Shown piece by piece: positions 35,908-44,505 of a stretch of 64,000 nt of DNA. The translations under genes and the position numbers were made by a program. The DNA is taken from positions 248,001 through 312,000 of the forward strand of contig CAWCOV010000021.1 in NCBI GenBank assembly GCA_963797255.1. The letters run 5' to 3'. The notes beneath the pieces are model-generated. The model was not told where the DNA came from. It saw nothing but the letters and a program-made list of their open reading frames with translations, and did no database searches. Numbering within the stretch: position 1 is the stretch's first letter; the number at the start of each line of letters is the position of its first letter. This stretch comes from JANXZS01 sp963797255 (GTDB taxonomy: Bacteria; Acidobacteriota; Terriglobia; Terriglobales; Acidobacteriaceae).

Positions 35908-37824
35908 TTATTGCCCTGCTAACCCGTAGACATCTACTCCATCTGCATAGTTCGGCACAAACACTTTTCCTCCGTTCACAACTGGAGGATCAAATTTATT
36001 AAAGACGAAAGGGATGTTCTCCGCTTCCGAATCCCATAGAACCGCTAACGACTTTGTGCCGTCCGGGTTGTTTACAAAATTTTCAGGATCGTAAACCAGC
36101 AACCGGCCATTTGTAACCCTGGCGTTAGCGTCCCCGTAAGGTATCGTTGCAACTAACAACGCGGTGCCCGCTTTCGTCCCATTTGAAGATATGCTCATGA
36201 ATCCTCCCGGCATTCCCCCGGGAGAATTCGCAATATTGGCGGAGGCTATCGCTGCTCCTTGCGCAAGGTAGGTGAGCGCACCCGTCGGGGACATGCCCCA
36301 GGCATGCAACTGCGAGTTTTCACCCCATGCAAAAATTGTCAGGCCGTGCGTCGGGCTCATGTACTGCACCGGCGTGGAGTGCATATGTCGTGTCTTGCCC
36401 CAAGGTAGAAAATTGAGCGTTGTCGGATCCTGCGGGCACGCATCCACTGGTCCAGGAGAAGCGGTCAACCAGACGGGAGGACTAGCCAGCTTTGCGCAAT
36501 TCGCCTTGGCGTTGGCAAAATCCGCAGGCATCGTCTTTCCCATCTTCTTCGCATTCACTGGGTATCCGATTCCATCCTTTCCCGCGACAACGTAAACGGA
36601 GTATTGCGCAACGAAAGCGCCTTGTGCAGAACCGAGGTCCTCGTCGGAATACGCAGCGTCATTCGGATCCAACGCGGGATAGACAAGATTGCCGACGATG
36701 CGAGCATTCTCAAGCGATCGAGGCTTCATGCCATTTACCGGCATCTGCATTCGTTCACTCGGCTCACTCACGCCAGCGACTTTATCCTGTGTCTTAAAAG
36801 TGGGCGCTGAGAGTGTGGGATCCTGCCCGATGCGGCCTGCGTCGGTGTACGGCGCCCACCAATCCACGATTGCCAACTTCGCCGCTTTGTTGGCTGTGTC
36901 AGGAGTGTATTGAAGTTTGAACGCGCATTCGCCAAAGTTATCCGTACCGTTGAAAGCTCCATTCCCAGTCACACCGTACAGGAACCCATTTGCATCTGCG
37001 ATCAGCCCCTGGCCTGCCATCCAGATGCCTGCCCCATCACCCGCGGTCATCGTCAGGTTGGCGACAATCTTATGCTTTGCCACATCATAGGCAAATACCC
37101 AACCAGCAGCTCCGTTGGTCGTCTCAAGCACAGTTCCGGAGGCGAAGAAAATGGTCTTTACGCCGTGGATGTTCGTCATAACCAGGGAGGATCGCTGCTT
37201 GCGCATCTGCGAGTCCCAGGTCTGTAAGGCTCCATTTACGGGCTTGTACGTCTGTCCGGCCAGTGGCGCAGGAGCAGCCGCAAATTGACCCGTGGAGAGC
37301 TTCAGGGCATATACCGCGTGCGTACCTTTTCGCGGGTTTCCGTCGGGCGAGGTAACTGCCACACCGTACCAGGTGGAAGTATCTGGATCGATGACGCCGG
37401 TGCTGAGGTTGCACCAGTGATCGTTAATCTGGTGCATGTCGATCGAAGCGTTTCCTTTCACCGGGATTCCGAGTTTTTGCGTCCACAATATGTCGGAAGA
37501 GTTCACGTCGAATGCATAAACAAGGCAGTTCATCGAAGTCACTATACCGACGTCCCGCTTATGTCCATCCGGCATTAGGACACTCGGCAAGATCAGTGGT
37601 TGAGCCTCAGTTCCGCGTGCGTCGCCTTCCATCGGCAGAGTGAAGTATTTGCGCAGGCCCTGAGTCTTAACGTTTGTCACATTGAGAATCGTCTCGTGCT
37701 GGTTCCATCCCGTGCGGGCGTTATCCCACGCACGCGTTGTAAGAGGTTGCATAATGCCGGAAACCGGTGCCTGCGCCTGGGCTATCGAAGACGCCAGAAA
37801 GAGTGAGAGCAGGATCTTGTTCAT
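35908..37824 (-). CDS. Secreted PQQ-like beta-propeller protein
   Basis: 638 residues with a short signal peptide (MNKILLSLFLASSIAQAQA). The mature part is a propeller with WD-like and PQQ-like blades: MNCLVYAFDVNSSDILWTQKLGIPV, THAVYALKLSTGQFA, AAGWVFAYDVAKHKIVANLTM, GFLYGVTGNGAFNGTDNFGECAFKL and VVNGGKVFVPNYADGVDVYGL. It resembles the C-terminal propeller of the anchor-D protein encoded at 4787-7708 in having YAFD, NGAFNGTDNFGE-like and VYGL blade endings, so the two are probably distant paralogues. No heme-binding CxxCH or clear PQQ-dehydrogenase acid residue is visible, so a binding rather than redox role is likely. It is convergent with the SDR gene. Confidence 0.75.
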   Translation of the reverse strand: MNKILLSLFLASSIAQAQAPVSGIMQPLTTRAWDNARTGWNQHETILNVTNVKTQGLRKYFTLPMEGDARGTEAQPLILPSVLMPDGHKRDVGIVTSMNCLVYAFDVNSSDILWTQKLGIPVKGNASIDMHQINDHWCNLSTGVIDPDTSTWYGVAVTSPDGNPRKGTHAVYALKLSTGQFAAAPAPLAGQTYKPVNGALQTWDSQMRKQRSSLVMTNIHGVKTIFFASGTVLETTNGAAGWVFAYDVAKHKIVANLTMTAGDGAGIWMAGQGLIADANGFLYGVTGNGAFNGTDNFGECAFKLQYTPDTANKAAKLAIVDWWAPYTDAGRIGQDPTLSAPTFKTQDKVAGVSEPSERMQMPVNGMKPRSLENARIVGNLVYPALDPNDAAYSDEDLGSAQGAFVAQYSVYVVAGKDGIGYPVNAKKMGKTMPADFANAKANCAKLASPPVWLTASPGPVDACPQDPTTLNFLPWGKTRHMHSTPVQYMSPTHGLTIFAWGENSQLHAWGMSPTGALTYLAQGAAIASANIANSPGGMPGGFMSISSNGTKAGTALLVATIPYGDANARVTNGRLLVYDPENFVNNPDGTKSLAVLWDSEAENIPFVFNKFDPPVVNGGKVFVPNYADGVDVYGLAGQ

Positions 37825-38035
37825 CTCTTCTCCACATGTAGGGGGTTGGATAGGAGCGGTATTCGAACCTTACGGTTGCTACGAAAACGAGAAACTGGCC
37901 CCATCCTGAGATCGCAGACCGATGCAAATTACACCGCCACCCGCGTCAAGATAGTGAAGAGTATCGCCTAACTGTATCGATTGCGCAGTAAAAATGAGCC
38001 GCCAGTTTCTTCTATACTGAGCGTCGGAGAATGCG

Positions 38036-38164
38036 ATGGCGGACGGCCGTGAGGAACGTGAAGAACGTGAAAAGCGACGAGAGCAGGCGGAGAAGGAGAA
38101 TCGCGAGGACAAGGTCGATCGCGATAAGGTTGACGATTGGCAGCCGGAGCGAGACGATTCGTAA
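38036..38164 (+). CDS. Small highly charged protein, 42 residues, unknown
   Basis: ATG 38036 has GGAG six bases upstream. The product is 42 residues, almost wholly Glu, Arg, Lys and Asp in an alternating pattern (for example REEREEREKRREQAEKENRE), which predicts one long amphipathic helix. TATACT at 38013-38018 could be a -10 box, but no matching -35 box is visible. I do not recognise a family. The good ribosome-binding site and codon use support translation, yet a protein this short needs comparison with relatives. It faces away from the propeller gene and precedes the PAS kinase by 400 bases. Confidence 0.5.
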   Translation: MADGREEREEREKRREQAEKENREDKVDRDKVDDWQPERDDS

Positions 38165-38564
38165 ATGCTTGAACTCGCAAACCATATTTCTCTGAGGAGC
38201 GTGTTCAGGCCAAGCGTTAAAGGCCCGTCTAGGAGTCTATTTTTTCTGCCAACACTCCATGCGTTGACGGCGATTAGCCTTTTAGCAGACCTGCAACTTT
38301 CGTGTCACCCAGAGTTTGGCTTCTTTAGCGGATCAAACGTTTATCTAGAAATTGTCACTAGTACAGGACAGATTCACTTCAAATAGTTAATTCTGTACAA
38401 AATGAATTGACTAGCATTTGCTGTTGATTCATGTTTACTATTGTGTAATTTCCAAAGCCAAGAGTATTCGTCTTGCCCCCCGGCTGCCGATCACGTTTTC
38501 ATGACTTTGATCTGATTGTCAAAATGCCCTTGTTTTGGTTTTTTGTTGGTAAGTGGGGTCTTCA
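38165..38564. other. AT-rich intergenic region before the PAS kinase
   Basis: 400 bases, noticeably richer in A and T than its surroundings, which fits promoter DNA. TTGACT at 38407-38412 is the best -35 candidate, but no well-spaced -10 box is convincing. No RNA gene or protein gene is recognised. Confidence 0.4.
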
Positions 38565-41500
38565 ATGACGGGCCATCTATCCAAACAAATTCCTGACTTC
38601 CTATCAGGTTCGACCATCCTCGCGCAGATCACCGATCCGGTGATCGCCATAGATTTTGAGAGTCGTGTCCTCTTCTGGAACAAGGGGGCGGAACAACTGT
38701 ATGAGTTGTCGCAACAGGAAATCCTGGGACACGAAATATCTCGCGCGTATCAAAGCGAGTGGCTCCATGGAGAAGACGAACAAGCCGTCCTGGAAGAGAT
38801 CCGAAAGACGGGAAAAAGTTCGGGCGAAAACCTTCACTTGCTGCACGACGGTAGAAAGTTACTCATCGCATACGATGCATATGTCTTACGCGGCGATAAC
38901 GACGAGCCAATGGGATACGTTTCCATCCTTCGCGATGTCTCAAACGATCGCAAGCCCGAGTTGAACGGTATTGCGGCAGCGAATCGCAAAGTTTCTGTTC
39001 TCTTCGAGGATAGGCGATCGCGCCATTTTCTGGGCAAGGCGGTGCCCTTCAAGAACGAAGCAGAGGACGTACTTGGCGCAGTGGGTTCCTTCATCGATGT
39101 GACGGAACGAAATTCAGCTGAGAGGTCAGCCCGTCAACATGAAGCCATTTTGCGAACGGTACTGGAGAATACTTCCGAATTTGTCTTCCTGAAAGACTGC
39201 GCGGGGCGATACCTGGCGATCAACCCGTCGGGGGCCAGGCTCGCAGGTAAAACCCCGGAGGATTTCCTCGGGAAAGATGACACAGGCGTGTTTCCTGCAG
39301 AAATAGCCGAGATGTATATGCGCCGTGACCGCGAGGTCATCGCATCCGGAGTTTCTGCGATCTTCGAAGAGGAGATTCTTCTCGAGGGCCGTCGCCGCGT
39401 GATGCAAACCAAGAGAGACCTTTGCCGCGACGCGGACGGACGAGTCATCGGAGTGGTTGGCTTAACGCGCGACGTTACGGAGCAAAAGCGACTCGCTGCT
39501 GATACCGACGGGAAAAGTGCAGCGACAGTGCGCCTGTTTGTTGAAGCCATCGAACGTGCTGCGGATTCGTTTCTGGTTACTGAGGCGGAGCCGATAAATC
39601 GTCCGGGGCCGCGAATATCCTATGTCAATGACGCATTCACGCGAATGACCGGATACACTCGCGAAGAAGTCATCGGCGAAACACCCCGCCTCCTTCAAGG
39701 TCCCAACACTGACACTGCCGCTTTGAATCGCATTCGATTAGCTCTCGAATCATGGCAGCCTGTCCGAGAAGAACTGATCAATTACCGCAAGGATGGAAGT
39801 AAGTTCTGGGTCGACGTTTCAATCTTTCCAATTGCGAATGAAGCAGGATGGTACACCCATTGGGTTTCGATTCAGCGCGAGACAACGCAGCAGAATATCG
39901 TCCGTCAGCAACTTGAGGAAAGTGAGGCGCGACTTCGTCGTCGTGAGTATGAATTGTCTGAAGCTCAGCGACTTGCATGTCTTGGAACCTGGAGCTGGGA
40001 TCGCGAATCCGGCAAAGTCACCTGGTCTGAGGGAGTATACAGATTATTCGAACGCGACCCAAACCTGGACGCGCCCACTTTCGACGAACAGGGATCAATT
40101 TTTACGGACGAAAGCATGAACCGTCTTCACGCCGCAGTAGATCGTGCCATTGAAGATGGCACGCCGTACGAAGTGGACTTGGAATTAAAACTTCCAACTC
40201 AAGACACTCGATGGGCCATCGCCCGGGGCGAAGTCGAGAGTTATGTCGATGGCAAGCCGGCGCGGTTGCGGGGAACGATTCAGGAAATTACGCAACGTAA
40301 GCGAGCGGAGGAGGAAATCAAAAAAATAAACGAGGAATTGCAGACCGTTCTGGTCAGCATCACTGAGGGTTTGCTGATCCTGGATAAAGATTGGAAGTTC
40401 ACTTTCCTCAATAAGCAAGGCGCGGTTATTTTCGGATCCAAAGCCGAAGATCTGATGGGCCGAAGTGTGTGGGATGTGTTTCCCTCGACTCAAAACCCCG
40501 GCATTTATGAGAACTATCAGCGCGCGATTGAAGAAAAACAGCCGATCGAATTTGAAGAGTACTACCCGGAGCCGGCAAATAAGTGGCTTGAATGCCATTG
40601 CTACCCGTCAGCAAAAGGATTATCGGTATACTTCCGCGACGTAAGCCTCCGTAAACGCGTATTTAAAGCCGTCAGCGATAGCGAACATCGATTTCGGACT
40701 TTGGCAGAGACACTGCCGCAGTTTATCTGGGTTGCGGATTCGAAGGGAGTAAAGACCTATTGCAACCAGAGGTATCTGGATTACACCGGCGTGCGGTCTA
40801 CAGCGGAGATGAACGAAGGATGGAAAAACTGTATCCATCCGGACGAACGGACGCGAGCCTGGGAAATCTGGAAGCATAGCCTTGACACAGGAGAACCTTA
40901 TTCGAGTGCGTATCGTTTGAAGCGGTACGACGGCACATACAGACATTTCCTCGCGCAGGCAGTCGCTGTAAGAAACGACGCAGGAGAAATCGAGCAATGG
41001 TTGGGAAGCTCCACCGACGTCCATGAGCAGAAGCTGGTTGAAGAAGTTCTTCGGCGATCGGAAAAGCTGGCTACGGCGGGTCGGCTCGCGGCCAACATTG
41101 CCCACGAAATCAACAACCCCCTGGCGGCGATTTCGAATCTCCTCTACTTGTCCCTCGAAGACCCCGGCCTGGGTGAGACCACCAGGAACTATTTGAAGCT
41201 TGCTGATCAGGAACTAACTAGAACAGCCCACGTAACAACGCAGACGCTAAAATTTCACAAACAGACGAGTGCACCGGGCTCCGCACATTTAGCTGAGACC
41301 ATGGATTCGGTGCTGTCCGTCTTCGAACCAAGATTCGAAGCATGCGCCGTCTCAGTGGAGCGGGATTACCAGACTCAAGAGCAACTGTATTGTTATAGCG
41401 ATGAACTGCGACAAGTATTCGCGCACCTTCTCAGTAATTCTCTTGACGCAACCGCGCGAGGCGGGCGCTTGCGAATCCGAATCAAGCAAAGCCGAGCGTG

Positions 41501-41756
41501 GGACGAATCGAACGCGACCGGAATCAAAGTCACAGTGGCTGATACAGGCATCGGGATTCCTTCCGCGATCAAGAAGGACGTATTCGATGCATTCATTTCG
41601 ACAAAAGAATCCACTGGGACAGGCCTGGGATTGTGGGTCACAGAAGGTATCGTCCGAAAGCATGGCGGCAAGATATCCCTGCGCAGCAGTACTGACCCGG
41701 AAAACCATGGAACGGTAGTCTCGTTGTTCTTTCCTTTTTCCGGCTTGCCGCAATAG
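38565..41756 (+). CDS. Soluble multi-PAS sensor histidine kinase
   Basis: About 1,063 residues. ATG 38565 has GTGGGG upstream; an in-frame GTG at 38553 is less likely. There is no membrane segment, so it acts in the cytoplasm. About six PAS/PAC modules run in order: residues about 15-130 (DPVIAIDFESRVLFWNKGAEQLY), 185-310, 325-455, 455-585, 590-705 and 705-830. The third is LOV-like (MTGYTREEVIGETPRLLQGPNTD) but has Pro where the flavin-binding Cys of LOV photoreceptors sits. HisKA carries H847 in NIAHEINNPLAAISNLLYL. The HATPase has HLLSNSLDATARGG, VADTGIGIP and GTGLGLWVTEGIVRKHGG. No receiver domain or adjacent regulator exists, so its partner is elsewhere. The input signal is unknown. Confidence 0.92.
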   Translation: MTGHLSKQIPDFLSGSTILAQITDPVIAIDFESRVLFWNKGAEQLYELSQQEILGHEISRAYQSEWLHGEDEQAVLEEIRKTGKSSGENLHLLHDGRKLLIAYDAYVLRGDNDEPMGYVSILRDVSNDRKPELNGIAAANRKVSVLFEDRRSRHFLGKAVPFKNEAEDVLGAVGSFIDVTERNSAERSARQHEAILRTVLENTSEFVFLKDCAGRYLAINPSGARLAGKTPEDFLGKDDTGVFPAEIAEMYMRRDREVIASGVSAIFEEEILLEGRRRVMQTKRDLCRDADGRVIGVVGLTRDVTEQKRLAADTDGKSAATVRLFVEAIERAADSFLVTEAEPINRPGPRISYVNDAFTRMTGYTREEVIGETPRLLQGPNTDTAALNRIRLALESWQPVREELINYRKDGSKFWVDVSIFPIANEAGWYTHWVSIQRETTQQNIVRQQLEESEARLRRREYELSEAQRLACLGTWSWDRESGKVTWSEGVYRLFERDPNLDAPTFDEQGSIFTDESMNRLHAAVDRAIEDGTPYEVDLELKLPTQDTRWAIARGEVESYVDGKPARLRGTIQEITQRKRAEEEIKKINEELQTVLVSITEGLLILDKDWKFTFLNKQGAVIFGSKAEDLMGRSVWDVFPSTQNPGIYENYQRAIEEKQPIEFEEYYPEPANKWLECHCYPSAKGLSVYFRDVSLRKRVFKAVSDSEHRFRTLAETLPQFIWVADSKGVKTYCNQRYLDYTGVRSTAEMNEGWKNCIHPDERTRAWEIWKHSLDTGEPYSSAYRLKRYDGTYRHFLAQAVAVRNDAGEIEQWLGSSTDVHEQKLVEEVLRRSEKLATAGRLAANIAHEINNPLAAISNLLYLSLEDPGLGETTRNYLKLADQELTRTAHVTTQTLKFHKQTSAPGSAHLAETMDSVLSVFEPRFEACAVSVERDYQTQEQLYCYSDELRQVFAHLLSNSLDATARGGRLRIRIKQSRAWDESNATGIKVTVADTGIGIPSAIKKDVFDAFISTKESTGTGLGLWVTEGIVRKHGGKISLRSSTDPENHGTVVSLFFPFSGLPQ

Positions 41757-41874
41757 AGAATGCGTATCTCCGCAATAGCTGCACTGCCATTCGTTACCTC
41801 GCCGGAACTGTGTAGGTTTGTTCGATAACATTTATAATCGGCTAATTGCTGGCACCCAGGAGGGCGGCCATTGC

Positions 41875-43470
41875 ATGGAAGTCAGCAGCAACCCGGAGAC
41901 AAATGAGCGCGTTTCAGACTCGGGAATAGACGAGAGCGTCACGGTGGTGGTGACCACTTTCAATGACGAAGCCTATTTACGAGAAGCTCTGTTGAGCATT
42001 TTTGCCCAGGACCGTTTGCCCGACGAAGTGATCGTGGTCGACGATGGTTCGATCGTAAGCCCAATTCCTATTCTCAAAGAATTTCCCGAGGCGACCTTGC
42101 TTCGGAAGAGCAATGGCGGGCTTTCCAGCGCTCGTAACCTGGGCCTTTATCGAGCTCGTTCCCACTACATTTGTTTCCTTGATGCGGATGATCGACTGGA
42201 GCCAAATGCTATTGCTTCAGGCGTGGCGTGCTTTGCCGGGTCACCTGATGTGGCGATGGTTTATGGTGGGCATCGGCGAATTCATGCGGATGGGCGACCA
42301 GCCGGATCCGATAACTACGAGGCTGTGAGCGACAATCCATATACCGATTTGCTGTCAGGTAACCACATCGGCATGCATGCGACAGTGCTTTATCGGCGAG
42401 AGGTTCTGCTTGCGCTCGGCGGCTTCGATGAGAGCCTTCGAAGGTGCGAAGATTATGACCTCTATCTGCGAATCGCGCGGCAGTTTGCGATAGCATCGCA
42501 TTCTGACATTATCGCGGAGTATCGATGGCATGGACAAAACATGTCGAGTAACGCAGAGGAGATGCTGGAAGCGGTCCTTCAGGTTCACAGCCGGTACCAC
42601 GGTCAAAACTCCGCACAGCGCAAGGCATGGCGCGCCGGACGGCAATTTTGGAAAGCATGGTATCGACAAGGCTACCTGGAGTGGATCGGACAGGCTGGGA
42701 AGTCTCCTTGGAAATCGTCCATCAAGGGTATCGCGCGTTCAACTGTGAGACGGATGAAGAATCGATATCGAAACGGTCGTCTGCACGCTGTCGTAGCAAG
42801 AGTTCTGGGTTCGTGGCCGCCACCGGTCGGATGGGTCAACTTCGGCCGCCTATCCACCGCCATTCCCATCAGCCAGAATTTCGGTTGGGATCGGGGTACT
42901 GCGGTCGATCGTTATTACATAGAGAAGTTTCTGGCCGAAAATGCGAGCGACATTACTGGGCGGGTTCTTGAAGTTGCGGACGACGCCTATAGTCGGCGCT
43001 TTGGTTCCAATATCAGCACGCAGGATATTTTGCATGTCGATCCTCACCACGCGAAAGCGACCCTCCACGGCGACCTTGCTCAACCGGGAGTAATTCCGGA
43101 GAATGCATTCGATTGCATTGTTCTCACCCAGACGCTGCAATTGATTTTTGAACTTGAGCAAGCCGTCAGGCATCTCCATGCATCTCTGAAGCCGGATGGA
43201 ATACTGCTGCTCACGGTACCAGGCATTAGCGCGATCGATAGGGGCGAATGGGGTGAGAGTTGGTGCTGGGCATTTACGCCGACGTCTATTCGTCGACTTT
43301 TTCAGCGAAGCTTTCCATCTGACGCGCTGGAAATCGAGGCACATGGGAACGTTTTCGCAGCGACGGCTTTCTTGCAGGGAGCAGCACTCGAGGAAGTGGA
43401 TCAAAGTAAGCTCGACATCCATGACGCAGCCTATCCGGTGATCATCACTTTGCGTGCACGGAAAAATTGA
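41875..43470 (+). CDS. GT2 glycosyltransferase fused to a SAM-dependent methyltransferase domain
   Basis: About 531 residues. ATG 41875 follows AGGAGG eleven bases upstream; a TTG at 41818 is unlikely. The N-terminal GT-A domain (residues about 20-240) has VVVTTFNDEAYLREALLSIF, EVIVVDDGS, LSSARNLGLYRARSHYICFLDADD and CEDYDLYLRIARQ. A short basic linker follows. The C-terminal part (about 350-531) is a methyltransferase-11-like domain: GRVLEVADDAYSRRFG, a binding acid in ILHVDPH, AFDCIVLTQTLQLIFELEQAVRHL and SLKPDGILLLTVPG. Such a fusion would add a sugar and a methyl group to the same growing glycan. It probably starts a surface polysaccharide operon with the adjacent deacetylase (start directly after the stop). 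Confidence 0.85.
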   Translation: MEVSSNPETNERVSDSGIDESVTVVVTTFNDEAYLREALLSIFAQDRLPDEVIVVDDGSIVSPIPILKEFPEATLLRKSNGGLSSARNLGLYRARSHYICFLDADDRLEPNAIASGVACFAGSPDVAMVYGGHRRIHADGRPAGSDNYEAVSDNPYTDLLSGNHIGMHATVLYRREVLLALGGFDESLRRCEDYDLYLRIARQFAIASHSDIIAEYRWHGQNMSSNAEEMLEAVLQVHSRYHGQNSAQRKAWRAGRQFWKAWYRQGYLEWIGQAGKSPWKSSIKGIARSTVRRMKNRYRNGRLHAVVARVLGSWPPPVGWVNFGRLSTAIPISQNFGWDRGTAVDRYYIEKFLAENASDITGRVLEVADDAYSRRFGSNISTQDILHVDPHHAKATLHGDLAQPGVIPENAFDCIVLTQTLQLIFELEQAVRHLHASLKPDGILLLTVPGISAIDRGEWGESWCWAFTPTSIRRLFQRSFPSDALEIEAHGNVFAATAFLQGAALEEVDQSKLDIHDAAYPVIITLRARKN

Positions 43471-44460
43471 ATGTCAAACTCGTCTAGGATGCCGAGGATC
43501 TTCGATAGACTGAGCCGCCGAAAACCACGACCAACGATTCTGATGTATCACCGTATTGCACGAGTTCGTCACGATCCCTGGGGGATTGCGGTCGATCCGG
43601 AACGTTTTGATCAACAGATGGATTATGTAAAGCGGCATCGCAGCGCGATGTCGATGGATGAACTAGTTCAGCATTTGAAGACGAATACTTTGCCGGCAGA
43701 CGCTGTGGCAATTACGTTTGACGATGGATATCGCGACAACCTCGTACACGCCAAAGCCGTTTTGACCCGCTACGGTCTCCCTGCCTGCCTATTTCTCGCG
43801 ACCGGGTACGTCGATCGCGGCGAAAATTTCTGGTGGGATGAACTAGCGACTATGATTCTGGAATCGACTGGCCCAGTTCATTACGAGCAGGTGTGTGGAA
43901 GTGAGACTGTTCCCTTGAATTGGAAGGAAGGTGACGTATCAGATGACGCGGCCAGCGAATGGAGAGCGTGGGATGAGCCGCGGACCGCGAGACAGAAAGC
44001 CTATCTTGCGATTTGGCGAATCCTGCAGCGCGCGCCCGAGAATGAGCGCAATACTGTGATGAATTCTCTTCGACATCGGTTCGCAAAACCGAAAGATCCG
44101 CTGGCCCTGCCAATGAACAATGAAGAGGTGCGCAGCTTCCTGGAGGGCGGGCTAACTACACTTGGAGCTCACAGCATTACGCACAGCGCGCTGACCGTAT
44201 TGAGCAAACCGGAAAGGCAACGCGAGATAGATCTCAGCGGACAACGATGCCGTACTCTCTCCAGTGCCGGAGTGACTGGTTTTGCCTATCCTTACGGAGA
44301 TATGAATCTGGACGTTCAACGCGAAGTGGAAGCTTCCGGCTATTCATGGGCATGTTCGACGGAAGGCGCGTGGCTGGTGGGCAAACAGCAAAATTTGTAT
44401 GCACTGCCTCGCATTGCAGTTCCCAACGCTTCGTTGAAGGCCTTCATTTCCTTGCTATGA
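43471..44460 (+). CDS. Polysaccharide deacetylase (NodB-like, CE4)
   Basis: 329 residues. The start codon follows the stop of the previous gene directly, so the two are translationally coupled. The NodB fold appears as PTILMYHRIARV, the catalytic AITFDDGYRDNLVHAKAVL (motif 1, T-F-D-D-G), LGAHSITHSALTVL (motif 2, the metal-binding H-S-x-x-H) and VTGFAYPYGDMNLDVQREVEASGYSWACSTEGAWL (motif 3). No signal peptide is visible. The family removes N- or O-acetyl groups from glycans or lipid-linked sugars. Together with the adjacent glycosyltransferase it points to synthesis of an exopolysaccharide or modified surface glycan. Confidence 0.9.
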   Translation: MSNSSRMPRIFDRLSRRKPRPTILMYHRIARVRHDPWGIAVDPERFDQQMDYVKRHRSAMSMDELVQHLKTNTLPADAVAITFDDGYRDNLVHAKAVLTRYGLPACLFLATGYVDRGENFWWDELATMILESTGPVHYEQVCGSETVPLNWKEGDVSDDAASEWRAWDEPRTARQKAYLAIWRILQRAPENERNTVMNSLRHRFAKPKDPLALPMNNEEVRSFLEGGLTTLGAHSITHSALTVLSKPERQREIDLSGQRCRTLSSAGVTGFAYPYGDMNLDVQREVEASGYSWACSTEGAWLVGKQQNLYALPRIAVPNASLKAFISLL

Positions 44461-44505
44461 GCTGATTCATCCGGCGTAAACTAATTTGCAGTATCCAGTC
44501 GCGAC

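Noticed and set aside
35908..37824. PQQ-dependent alcohol dehydrogenase
   Set aside because: Propeller blades are visible, but no heme CxxCH and no clear catalytic Asp/Asn context can be identified.
38165..38386. 73-codon plus-strand frame after the charged small protein
   Set aside because: No Shine-Dalgarno site and a low-complexity, AT-rich composition that fits promoter DNA.
39640..39720. Blue-light LOV photoreceptor in the PAS kinase
   Set aside because: The LOV-like motif lacks the adduct-forming cysteine (GETPRLLQ instead of GRNCRFLQ).
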